Source of the DNA: Ectocarpus siliculosus
Taxonomy: Eukaryota; Sar; Phaeophyceae; Ectocarpales; Ectocarpaceae
NCBI GenBank assembly: GCA_000310025.1
Contig: FN648151.1
Coordinates: 62,001 to 126,000, forward strand
Length of the DNA: 64,000 nucleotides
Reading direction: 5' to 3'
Below the pieces are notes generated by a model. The model did not search any database. It was not told the origin of the DNA and saw nothing but the letters and a program-made list of their open reading frames with translations. A program made the translations under genes and the position numbers. How positions within the stretch are numbered: the first letter of the stretch is position 1; every line of letters starts with the position of its first letter. Shown one piece after another: positions 1-9,228 of this stretch.

Positions 1-1
1 G

Positions 2-3000
2 CATACACAGAAATACCTCAGGCAGGATGCAGGCCGTTCGCGGGGACATGAATCCCGCGGACGCACGGATGCTCATCCGGGTGCCGGCGGGGGTAGCCAC
101 CGGAATGACGGGGGAGGTAGCCACCGGAATGCCGGGGGGGGGGACGCTTCTGACCGTGGCGGGCACACTCATCTCTCCTACTATGGTCCGACTAATAGCA
201 GGCAAGTACAGTATGGTATCGCAGGACAAAATGTGCCGTTTTTCCAGCAGCCGTGGGCCGTAGATGCGCTTGGAAACCCGTACCCGTTGAAGCCGCCGTT
301 CATGGGTCCTGGGGGTCAACAGTGGCCGGTGACAATGCAGGACCCGATTACTGTCGCTTCTGCCCAAATGTCTGCGGCCGCCATGCCCCCGGTCAGTTCT
401 TTGCCGCCTCACATCGCTGAAACGTCGGTCAAAGCGACCCAACCCATCGTTGACCACCCCGAGCCTGAGCTAGAACGTGCACGACAGCTATTGCATCACA
501 TGTCTTTGTCGAGTTTTCCCCAGCAGCGGCAACCGTCGGCGACGGCGTCGCCGTCGGTAGCGACTTTTGACGTTCCGTCGTCGAGACTGCCGTCGCCGAT
601 GTCGCCGATGTCGGTGCCGTCGCGGCCGGTACCGCCGTTGCGGATGCCGCCGCAGCCGGTGCTGCAGCCGTCGGTGCCGATGCCGCAGGTACCGCAGCCG
701 CCGGTGCCGCCGCCGCCGCAGCCGCAATCGTCGGTGCCGCCGCCACCGGTGCCGAGGCCGCCGGTGCCGCAGCCGCCGCAGCAGCAGCAGCTGCCGCCGC
801 CGCCGCCGTCGGTGCTGCAGCCGCCGGTACCGCTGGTGCCGCCGGTGCCGCCGGTGCCGCCGGTGCCGTAGCCGCCGGTGATGCCACAACAGCCAGTGCC
901 GTTAATAAAGTCAGAGTCACCGTCAGTAGCCTCCGCTTTGCCATCGCATACACCATCTGCCGCTGTGAAAACAGAGATACCGCCCCCCGCCTCCGTTGTG
1001 AAAACGGAGACGACACAGGTTTCTGGGGTGGTACCGACGCTCTCCCAACGTGTTTTGCCACAGGAACCACCGGTCTCGGCTATCGCGGTGTCGGTAGCGA
1101 GGCCACCGCTTCCGGCTGTGCACGCGGCCGCAAGCGATTCCGCTGATGACCGGGCACTGCCCCTGTCGTCTGCCGGTGCACGCACCGCGCAGGCACAGCT
1201 TGATGCAAACGCCGTTGCCGCCGCAGAGGCGTACGCCCTCAGCGTGCGCAAAGGATACGGCAAGCTTAAAGTGAACGAATTTTATGCGGTAGTGCCGCTC
1301 CCCCCGGCAGACTTTTCTGCCTTCGTTCGTTCGACCGAAAGTGTGTTGGCTGAAACCCTGTCGGCCGCCGATCCCTCCGGCAAGCAGACCATCAAGTCGC
1401 CCTCATGGGTGGCTGGATGGTATGCCCCCTTTCACAAGCGTGTCCTCATGGCCATTTCGAACCCTCAAGGCGCCAATGCCGCAACCCGCGAATTGGTGGA
1501 TTCTTCGTTTTCTCAGGTGAAACATTTCTTGGAGACGAAGGACAAGTCGGGGCCTTGGGCATACCGTCGGCTGCTCAAACTGCTCGCGGATGAGTGGGAA
1601 CCGAAAGATTTCAACCGGGGCATCGACAAGCTGCAGGATTTTGGTGTGCCCAACGGCACGCCGTACAGCAAATTCGTTTCGAAGTTTAAGGCGTTAGCAA
1701 TGTCGGAGTTGGCCTCGCATAGGGCTTTCGCGCCGGATCTGCGCATGGTACAGCGTGCGCTTCGGGACGCTTTGTTGGAGCAGTACCCGAATGTTCTCTC
1801 GTCTTTGCCGTTGAAAGAGAAGATTCTCCACAACGTGGTGTTTAGTGATCTGGATGAGCTTTGGGATGCTTTGTCGTCGGAGGAAGCACTAAAACACTCG
1901 CCCGCCTGCAACGGCGACCGTTATTTTACCACTGTCACCTCTGGGTTTTCATCGGCGCCTACACGAGCCATGACTGCGACCGTGGGGCAGCAGCGGCCGC
2001 CACCGCCGCCGCCGCTGCAGCCGTCCGCGTGGTCGCCGGGAACACAATTTCTCGCCGGGGTGATGGCTATCGACCCTGTGCCGTCCGATAACACATGTCC
2101 ATTCGAGCAGGACTACGACTGCTGGCCGTTGCGTGGTCACTACGGCTTTGTGTACAGCGTTGTGGCAAGTATGGCTAAGACGGACCCCCCTTTGTTTACA
2201 CCGCTGTTGACCCCTGCCGACCGAGCGCAAGCTCTGCGGCGATTTTCTGGCCAATGTCTCAACTGCGGGCAGGCGGGCCACAGCCTCAAAACTTGCCCGT
2301 ATGCTTTCACCAATTACACCGGCCTCTTAAACCCGGCCATTGCTTCGCACTCTGATAGCGTTCAGGTTTTTCAACGTTGGCAAAGCCGCATGAAGTCGCA
2401 CCGCCCGCGTGTACACAATAAAAATGGCCCGGGTAAGAGCAGCGGCCATACACAGGGCGACGGCAGCCGCTCTGGGAAACGTAACTCAACTACACACGCA
2501 CCACCTCCGGCGCCGGCCGTAGGCGCCGCCGCGACCCCGGCGCCCGCCGCCGTAGCTGGAACTCCGTACACTCGAAGTTCCGGAACCCCGCACTCGCGGG
2601 GTAACTCACACGCCGGTGACGGCCTTTTGCACACATCGCCGTCAACAGCACCGGGTGTGCGCTGTACGACTAGTTCCCAAGATGTTCGTATCACACAGAC
2701 GCCTTCGGGTTCGCCTACGTTAGTTTCCCATCCTTTTATTTCTCAGATGTCGCCTCACGCCTCATCACAGCCTGTTTTGGATGACCGACGTGACTCGTCG
2801 GCGCCGAATACAGCAGTCTTGTGGTGTGGGCGAAAGGCCGACCAGACTTCGGGTGTCTCACGGACGCTCGCCCCGATGTCTACGCCCCCCGGAGGCATGG
2901 CTCCGGCTTCTCCCACCGTTTCGGCGGCTCCGGGTGGTCTCGTCAACCACGCTGGAGCACAGGAACCTTCGGGACAACCGCAGGCCCGCCGCGGTGGCTC

Positions 3001-3622
3001 GAGTACGCTTGTACCCACCGCGCCCCCTCCGGACCCCTCGCGACGTTCCTCTACGGAGCACCAACGTCGCACGGTGCTGACTGCACCGCCGTTCCCGAGC
3101 GCAAGTAACGGTTTCCCCAAATCGGAAGGTTCATGTTCTTTGTCACGAAATAGCGGTCGCGAGCCTCCCGCGGCGGCTGACCATGTTGGTCGAGCGCCCG
3201 TGATGAAGGCCGCTTTTAATGAACGGGCCTACGCCGACGTTTTGCGCGAAAACGCCCGCTTAGACCGCTTGGTTTCGCACGCTTCTGCGGCTGGTTCACC
3301 GCTCTTGCCTGCCTCTCCTCGTAACCCACAATCCGGCCCGCCTTCGGGCGGCACCCAGATTGTCCTGCCGGTTGCCGGTGCCATTTCTCTTGACGATATT
3401 TCTTCAGGGAAGGTAAGCGCACCCGCGCGGCAGGCCCCTGTTTTTGACGGTTGTCAGGAATATTATAACGATGAGGTTTTCCTCTTTTGGAAACCGCCGT
3501 CCTTTCTGTCTAACTGGACGCCCTGTGAGTTCTCGGTTCATGGCATTCGCTACGTGTGCGGCGAACAGTTCATGATGGCGGAGAAAGCCCGCATTTTCGG
3601 CGATGATGCCGCTATGCCAAAA
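2..3622 (+). pseudogene. Gag-like protein, Pro-rich, CCHC zinc knuckle, N-terminal half of NADAR
   Basis: Frame 2 is open from the window edge to a TAG at 869-871 and continues in the same frame to 3799; real homology leaves this frame near 3619-3622. The first ~80 codons are Gly/Arg/His-rich with two G-G-G-S-H-R-N copies. About 580-870 encodes a low-complexity Pro/Val/Gln tract made of CCG-GTG-type triplets, with no cysteines. A capsid-like helical region follows (about 1230-1900), then a CCHC knuckle C-x2-C-x4-H-x4-C at 2255-2296, expected to bind RNA, then a long Ser/Pro/Thr-rich linker. The last ~50 codons (from 3470) are the start of a NADAR domain. The true start is outside the window. 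The TAG could be a mutation or a readthrough site, and nothing around it settles which. Confidence 0.8.
580..870 (+). repeat. Proline-coding low-complexity tract in gag
   Basis: Irregular triplet repeat dominated by CCG, GTG, CAG and GCC units encoding P-x-P-V-P type runs. The composition leaves several frames open on both strands, including an antisense Ala-rich frame (429-1070) and Arg/His-rich frames; these are by-products. It ends at the TAG 869-871. Confidence 0.85.
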
Positions 3623-3940
3623 TCATGGCTACCTCCGACCCGAGAGAACACAAGTCACTTGGTCGCAAGGTACGCGGTTTTGACCATGCTCTATGGGAAC
3701 TCCGGCGCGAGGATGTTGCCTTTTCGCTTTTGTATGCAACATTCGCCCAAAATGCTGACGCGCGTGAACGTTTGTTGGCTACGGGTGATAGACAGATAGC
3801 GGAGGCCAGTCCTTATGACGGATTGTGGGGCATTGGTGTTGATGCCTTCGATCCGCGTGCGGCGTCGCCCTCCAAGTGGACTGGTAAAAACCTTTTGGGC
3901 AAAGCGCTTGTTGCGACGCGCACGCTTCTGCGTGTGCGCC
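3470..3940 (+). other. NADAR (YbiA/DUF1768-like) domain, split by a -1 frame change
   Basis: Translated in frame 2 up to about 3620 and in frame 1 from 3622, this ~155-codon stretch matches the NADAR family from end to end. Visible landmarks are a start with F-L-S-N-W-x-P, a glutamate in GEQFMMAEKA, then DPREHKSLGRKV, the segment LLATGD, the EASPYDGLWG signature and a closing GKNLLGKAL. The length equals the usual single-domain size of about 150 residues, so the domain is complete apart from the frame change at the A4 run 3619-3622. Known family members act on ADP-ribose derivatives, including removal of ADP-ribose from guanine bases. The same family signals continue across the frame change, so it was one domain in the ancestor. 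A role for it in the element's life cycle is inference. Confidence 0.88.
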
Positions 3941-4853
3941 CGGTCGAACCCAATAAGCCTTTACGCCCTGAACACTCGGGGCAACCTGCCCCCGTGTGTC
4001 CCACTATCCACGAAATTGCGCCCCCGGGTGAGGACTCTTCGGCCAATGATTCCTCGCCCGAGGACACGCGTGGCCCGCTGGACGTGCCAGCCAACACGCC
4101 CGCGGACCACTCGAAACAGGTGCTGCATATTGCCTCGACTGCTTTTCGCGAAGCCGCCGCTTCCCCACCGCCGTTATTGGCGAAACACGGCCCAGATTTG
4201 GTGAGCGGTGATGTTTTAGTTGATTGCGATACCTCTACGACGCGAGTCCGCGTGCATAGTGGTACCGGAGCCGTGTGTACAGCGCCTGGTGTAGCCCTTT
4301 TGGACTCGGGCTCACCTTCATCTTTCATTAGTGATGCTTTCCTTGAAGCCATGGAGGCGTCAGGAGCTGCATCCGTCCACAGTCGTCGTTCGGTGCCCGT
4401 TCGGCAGTGGGGTGGTTTTGGCTCTGGCAATGCCCTTGAAACCACCTCATCCGTCGGCTGTCCGTTCAAATTTTTTATGGTGATAGTGCCACCGCTTCGT
4501 TAGCGGTCTGGGTGTATGTTGTCCCAGCTGCCGCCATGGGTCACGCCCTCCTTCTTGGACGTGATAGTTGGATGCGTTTAATTCTCGTTTGTCCACTACT
4601 TTGCCCACGCGGTCGGCAAGTGGACGCATTATGGAGAAACTTTCTCTGTCATCGGATTTTGCGGCAGGAGCTTCCGCGTATGTCGCTGGACCCTCCGCAT
4701 CGGGGCATCTTACTTCCTGTGGTACGCCGGCAGGAAGGGTGTCTCCCTTTCCGATAAACCCACTTTGACGAGGGTGAACCTCGTTCGCAACTCTGGCACC
4801 CCCGCTCTCACCGGCAACTATCTTGTCACATACCGAAACACGGCGCCCTCTCG
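3622..4853 (+). pseudogene. Pol N-terminal region: NADAR C-half, linker, aspartic protease, PR-RT spacer
   Basis: Frame 1 (3622-4503) holds the second half of NADAR, a linker of about 110 codons rich in Ser/Pro/Glu, and a retropepsin core with the active-site triad D-S-G at 4303-4311 in the context VALLDSGSPSSF. The C-terminal protease hallmark ALLLGRDSW is in frame 3 (about 4540-4570), after a -1 change at the T6 run 4471-4476. A further -1 change at a T run (4577-4579) moves the reading to frame 2, one between 4640 and 4745 to frame 1, and one near 4830-4845 to frame 3. An in-frame segment NLVRNSGTPALTG fits the region commonly found between protease and RT. The protease would process the polyprotein; this copy is non-functional as read. 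Confidence 0.8.
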
Positions 4854-6819
4854 GTGTCGGATGCGTTTGTTTCGGACGGGCCTCAACACATCCCATTGAC
4901 AGGGTGCGCCGAGCTGGAGCCAGGTGAGGTGCTTGGAGTGGCGACTGCCCCACTTGTGCAGATTCCGCTTGCGTCGATTGATCCTACACCGCAGACGGCC
5001 GAGGGTGTTGGGTTGAGTGACCCTCCGCCGCCAGCCCGTTCCGCGGATGGGCCGCCGTTTCGCGTGAATTCTTTGCATTCAAACATCCCGGTTGCGGATC
5101 CGGAGATTTCGGATTCTCCCGCGGTCTCACTGCCGCCGAAACCGCCGCCACCGGATCTGTTGGAACGCCTCTCAGAAGCGCAGCGAATGAGTTTTCGCGA
5201 GTTGTGGCAACGTTTGCCTGCACATTTGCACGATGTGACTTTTGATTTACATGACTCGGGTTGGACCCCGGAAGCCATCGACAGCCTGACGGATGTGCTG
5301 TGTGACTTTTCGGATGTGTTTTCGCGGTCACCGTCCGATTTCGGTTGCTGTTCCGTGAAACCGTTTCGTTTGGAAGTGCCCCCGGGCACGAAACCGTTGG
5401 TCTCGCGTCCCTATAGGCTCAACCCTCTGGTGGAGAAAAAGGTCGATGCAATTCTCGATCAATACCTTGCTGCGGGTCTTATTCAGCACTCGCAATCGCC
5501 GTGGGCGAGCCCTCTGGTTGTCATGCCTAAAAAGGACGGCAATCTGCGTTTGACCGTGAACTACAAAAAGCTTAACAAATTGTGCAGCCTTGGTCAACAA
5601 CCGCAGCCGCGAGTTGACCACATCATCGATTCCCTGTACAAGGGCAAGGTATTTTCCATTTTCGATCTTAACTCCGCTTTCCACCAAATCACCGTCGAAG
5701 AGGACACGGTTCAGCTTACGGCGTTTTGTACGCCCACGCAACTTTTCGAGTGGCTCCGCATGCCTCAGGGAAGCTCCGAGGCACCGTCGTGGTTCACCAT
5801 GGTCATCAACGAAGTGGTTAAAGGTCTGGACCATGTGCTACCTGGACGATGTGATTGTGTTTGACGCCGACCCCATCCACCATGTCGCCAACATACGGCT
5901 ATTTTTGGAGCGTTTGCGCAAGTTCAACCTCAAGCTTTCTCCTTTCAAGAGTCGCGTCGGCGCTAAGGAGGCTGTTTATTTAGGTCACACAATCTCCCCT
6001 GCGGGTGTTAGTCCTCGTGCCGATAAGGTCGAAGCCCTCACAAAAATGCCGCTGCCTAACAACGTCAAAAAGCTGCGTTCCTTGCTGGGTGGGCTTTCGT
6101 ATTACCGCAAAATCATCAAGGGTTTGGTCATGCGAGTGAAACCACTCACAGACCTTTTGCGTAAGGACGCGAAGTTTTGTTTTACGCCGGCTATGGCGGA
6201 TACCGTCAAAGAACTCTTGGCGAAACTGTCAGAACCTCCGGTTTTGGCTTTCCCGGATTGGGACGCTGTCGCAGATGGCAGCCGCCCTCTCCGGCTTTGC
6301 TGTGATGCCTGTATTGGTGCGGCCCTTGAACAGGAACAGGCCGATGGTTCCATCCGTCCCATTCTGTTCGTTAGCCGCGCTACGCTCGAATCCGAGCGCA
6401 ACTGGACAGTGCTCGACTTGGAAGCTGGAAGTATCGTGTGGGCAATTAAACGCTTACGCGGTTATTTTTGGTCCACGCACTTTCTGATTTATTCGGATCA
6501 CAAGGCTTTGGAGAGCATCGTCAAGGTGGGTGAACACAACGCCCGCGTCCAACGTTGGCTCGAGTTCCTTTCCTCGTTCAATTACACTCTTGTCTACCGC
6601 AAAGGCACTGCCAACGCCAATGCGGATTTTCTTTCGCGGTTGCCCTTGCCGGCAACCGACGCGGATAGACATGGTGACACCAGTATCGCAGTCGATGACG
6701 CCCGACTCTCGACTCTCGATATTTTGTCCGGATGGGGCCTCCCTCTTTCCTGTCTCCCTGCTTTGGATGTTATTGTTTTAAGCTCAGGGTTCGATCGCCT
6801 CCCGGATTGTCCATTGTGA
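4842..6819 (+). pseudogene. Reverse transcriptase - RNase H (Ty3/gypsy-type pol)
   Basis: Frame 3 (4842-5864) carries the RT N-terminal landmarks: DFSDVFS, SRPYRLNP, a GLIQHSQSPWASPLVV-type motif, PKKDG, FSIFDLNSAFHQI and the MPQG loop. A +1 change (or loss of two bases) near 5835-5860 passes to frame 1, where the catalytic YLDD lies at 5839-5850, followed by LGHTIS and the connection domain. RNase H follows from about 6290 with its acidic residues in CCDACIGAAL, LDLEAGSIVWA and YSDHKALE, and ends with the typical NADFLSRLP at about 6620-6645. The frame continues 60 codons to a stop at 6819 without integrase motifs. RT plus RH converts the RNA into DNA. Apart from the frame change, RT and RH look complete. 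Confidence 0.9.
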
Positions 6820-7062
6820 TCTGCTAGCTCGTCTGCTCGAGGATATTCTGGGTTCGTGTGTTCTACCTATCTGATGTGGGTGAAGATACAACGTGACCTT
6901 GAGAATCACATCACCACAGCGGCTATCGAGCACCAGTGCCTCATTTCACACTGGACTACGTGGTAATGTGTTTTACTATAGGTGCCAGAGGAGTTGTTTT
7001 GAATTCCCCACCATCAATAAACGATTGCGACCGCAAACGATCGGTGGAGGGTCAAACCACAG

Positions 7063-7509
7063 ATGCTCGAACTCGCTGATGGAACTTTTTACAAGGTCGC
7101 TAACATATACGATTGTGCAGAACAGCACGGAATCACCGCGAGGTACGGGGGTACGGGGATACTTTTTCCATCCGGCCTCTTGCCTGGCAAACACGAAATA
7201 TTTCAGCCGGGGTATTTGAAGGTGTTCGTTTGCAAGATCAGCATCCCCCCCCAACGCCCGTCAACGATGGCAAACAGTTGGTCAACATACTCGGCAGACT
7301 ACGGTAGTTCCCCCAACTTCATACAGTCTATGTTCCCATCATATTATCATTGGGGCATAGAAGCCGTCCTGCGCGCCATAGAGAGAGCTGGCATGCACGC
7401 TCTATGCTTTTCCTTCTTCAGGCGAGTGGAGGCGTTGACCAAACACTTTGGTGACGCTTTTGCTTTTGCTTTTCGACTTCTCGGTATCCGACTCGTTGTT
7501 CGTTGGTAG
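7063..7509 (+). CDS. Hypothetical protein, 148 aa, conserved in both duplicated units
   Basis: ATG-started frame that I do not recognise. It is intact in both copies of the duplicated unit (second copy 35912-36352) with about six residue changes and a two-residue deletion in a phenylalanine/alanine-rich stretch, which keeps the frame. It has no clear signal peptide or membrane segment; the middle is rich in Tyr, Gly and Phe. As the copies are nearly identical at DNA level, conservation of the frame is weak evidence for coding. It could be an accessory frame of the retroelement 3' region or chance. Confidence 0.3.
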   Translation: MLELADGTFYKVANIYDCAEQHGITARYGGTGILFPSGLLPGKHEIFQPGYLKVFVCKISIPPQRPSTMANSWSTYSADYGSSPNFIQSMFPSYYHWGIEAVLRAIERAGMHALCFSFFRRVEALTKHFGDAFAFAFRLLGIRLVVRW

Positions 7510-7584
7510 GCCCACGGGGGATACGTGCACCAGAGAAGCAAGGGTCAAGGAACTACTACGTCCTTCGTGTATCTGTTTCTCATC

Positions 7585-8088
7585 ATGAGTCGTCGCACAA
7601 AACACACAGGGCACGATCGCCCCGTGAGCACTGTTGTCAAAATCACCGTCGGAGGGGCCATTACAGGGTGGCTTTGGTATGTATGCCATCGTCTGGAGCT
7701 TTGCCGCGAAACCTACCTGGGAATTGATCCAAGGGATGAAAAAGACCCTCCCCCAGCTGGCGTTCTTGTGCGGGTGACAGCTTTCTTTTTTTGTGGAGTT
7801 TCATCGTGCGGCGAACCCCAAACACGTAGCGACCCCAAAAATAGCAGCGTAGTGATTCATCGGGTTACCGATAATATGTCCAACATTCTGCCCTTCCTGT
7901 GGCACGGTAGTTCCGAGCGGTATCACCCGTTACTCGCTTCTTATCGAAATAACCCCCGCGGTTTCTGGCACGGGGAGTCCGTGCACAGCATTCTTCAACA
8001 TGAAGTCATCTGGGGGGTCTCAATGGCGGATTGTCCTGTTGCTGTCCCAGTGTGTTCGATAAACCTCAACCGCCAGCGAAAGAAATAA
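7585..8088 (+). CDS. Hypothetical protein, 167 aa, conserved in both duplicated units
   Basis: The frame is open from 7525 but the first ATG is at 7585. It is intact in the second copy (36428-36934), with scattered substitutions. It starts 76 bases after the preceding frame, in the same strand and the same reading frame. The product would be basic with a Trp-rich centre (ITGWLWYV and FWHGES patches). I recognise no domain. Coding status is uncertain for the same reason as its neighbour: the two unit copies are too similar to show selection. Confidence 0.28.
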   Translation: MSRRTKHTGHDRPVSTVVKITVGGAITGWLWYVCHRLELCRETYLGIDPRDEKDPPPAGVLVRVTAFFFCGVSSCGEPQTRSDPKNSSVVIHRVTDNMSNILPFLWHGSSERYHPLLASYRNNPRGFWHGESVHSILQHEVIWGVSMADCPVAVPVCSINLNRQRKK

Positions 8089-9228
8089 TTTAATATTAGA
8101 TAGAAATGCATTACATCCTTCGTATCTAATTCTCGGAGCTCCGAGGTCCGGCAGTCGGGATCCATGTCTGAAGTAAGCTCGCCAAATCAACTTTGTATGG
8201 ATTCACCTAACAATTTGGAGCAAGCATTCAATAGTTCTAAACAAGTCACTCGCTTCAATCGCCTTACCAATCCCGGCTAACGCACGTATCCTCGTACCAA
8301 CTCGACCTCTGGTCCTGCAACGGTGGTACCCCAGCACGTCATGATCTCCTACAGGCGTCGTACTTGAGATCTCCGATAAGTGATGTGCCCGTCCGCATTC
8401 CTCATGCGCTCCCCAAAAAAACATCGGAGGAACCGTGTGCTTGGTATCCAGCGAGGAGCATCCAGTAGAACTACGCGACTCATCGCGGAGAGAATCTTCA
8501 CGACATTAACCAACAATAGCCGGGGACAATCTTCCCGGTGGAACTCCTCCCCGCGCTGCAAGCGCCGAGATGGACATACTATTCTTCCGTTACCCCTCTC
8601 GATATGCAATCTCCGCGCATGTGATTTGTCTGTGAGAACATTTCCATAAATGTCACCCAATCTCCCGAATTTTGCACTCCTACTCGGTTCGTGACCAACA
8701 CGTGTCTCTCCACCCTCCCCGCACTACCCTTACGTGCTCAAATAATTCACAGTTTCCTTACGTAGCCCCATCCGCCACCCGCCACCCTCATTTCGATTAG
8801 TCGAAGAAACAAAAAAACGACGATCTTGTACGCATTGTGCGCGTGTGGACGTTGCTTGGCTACCTGCTGAGCGCATCGCCTGAACGATCAACCGAACGGG
8901 AACGATCACCATGGTAACAACGCTCACTGGGCAAAGAGAACCGCGACAGGGGTCGGACGCTTGCGCATGACCATACAACCCACTAGGAATTACGAGCGGC
9001 ACCCAGGGGTCGGAAATGTATAGCAATTACCAATCGCAACTTCCACTCTCTGCAATGCCTTTGGCTATCGAAACGACAGCGCACGCAAGCTACTCCAGAA
9101 GCTGCGACCTCGGCCTCTCGGCCAGATCAATAAACCATTCCTCGCTGTCAAGTGCCCTTTGCAGAAGGCACGCCCTTGTCGCTGTCACCTTTGCTATATG
9201 ATGGGTGCTTGGTGAACCCTGGATGGCC
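8089..9228. other. Non-assigned part of duplicated unit
   Basis: Shared with 36935-38070. Minus-strand frames at 8349-8660 (104 codons, no ATG at its upstream end) and 8203-8424 stay open in both copies but overlap each other in different frames, so at most one is real. A degenerate thirteenth EsV-1-7 repeat occupies about 9110-9228: its first Cys codon is the TGA at 9229-9231 and its second Cys is replaced. Confidence 0.5.

Larger units (their letters stand above)
1..6819 (+). mobile_element. Degenerate Ty3/gypsy-type retroelement with NADAR domain
   Basis: The order of domains is Gag with a CCHC knuckle, NADAR, retropepsin, reverse transcriptase and RNase H, all on the plus strand. The Gag frame is already open at base 2, so the 5' end and any 5' LTR lie outside the window. 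The coding path is interrupted by one in-frame TAG (869-871) and by frame changes near 3619-3622, 4471-4476, 4577-4579, 4640-4745, 4830-4845 and 5835-5860, so this copy cannot make an intact polyprotein without recoding. No integrase zinc finger or DDE core was recognised after RNase H, and no LTR pair was found. The 3' part from about 6714 recurs at 35.6 kb. Class assignment rests on gene order and the RT/RH motifs and is firm at the Ty3/gypsy-like level; the lineage is unknown. Confidence 0.9.

Noticed and set aside
429-1263. Long minus-strand Ala-rich, Gly/Cys-rich and Arg-rich frames over gag
   Set aside because: Produced by the CCG/GTG triplet tract; the plus frame continues with zinc knuckle and NADAR.
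6820-9200. Integrase downstream of RNase H
   Set aside because: Frames were read for an HHCC finger and a D,D-35-E pattern in both unit copies and neither was found.
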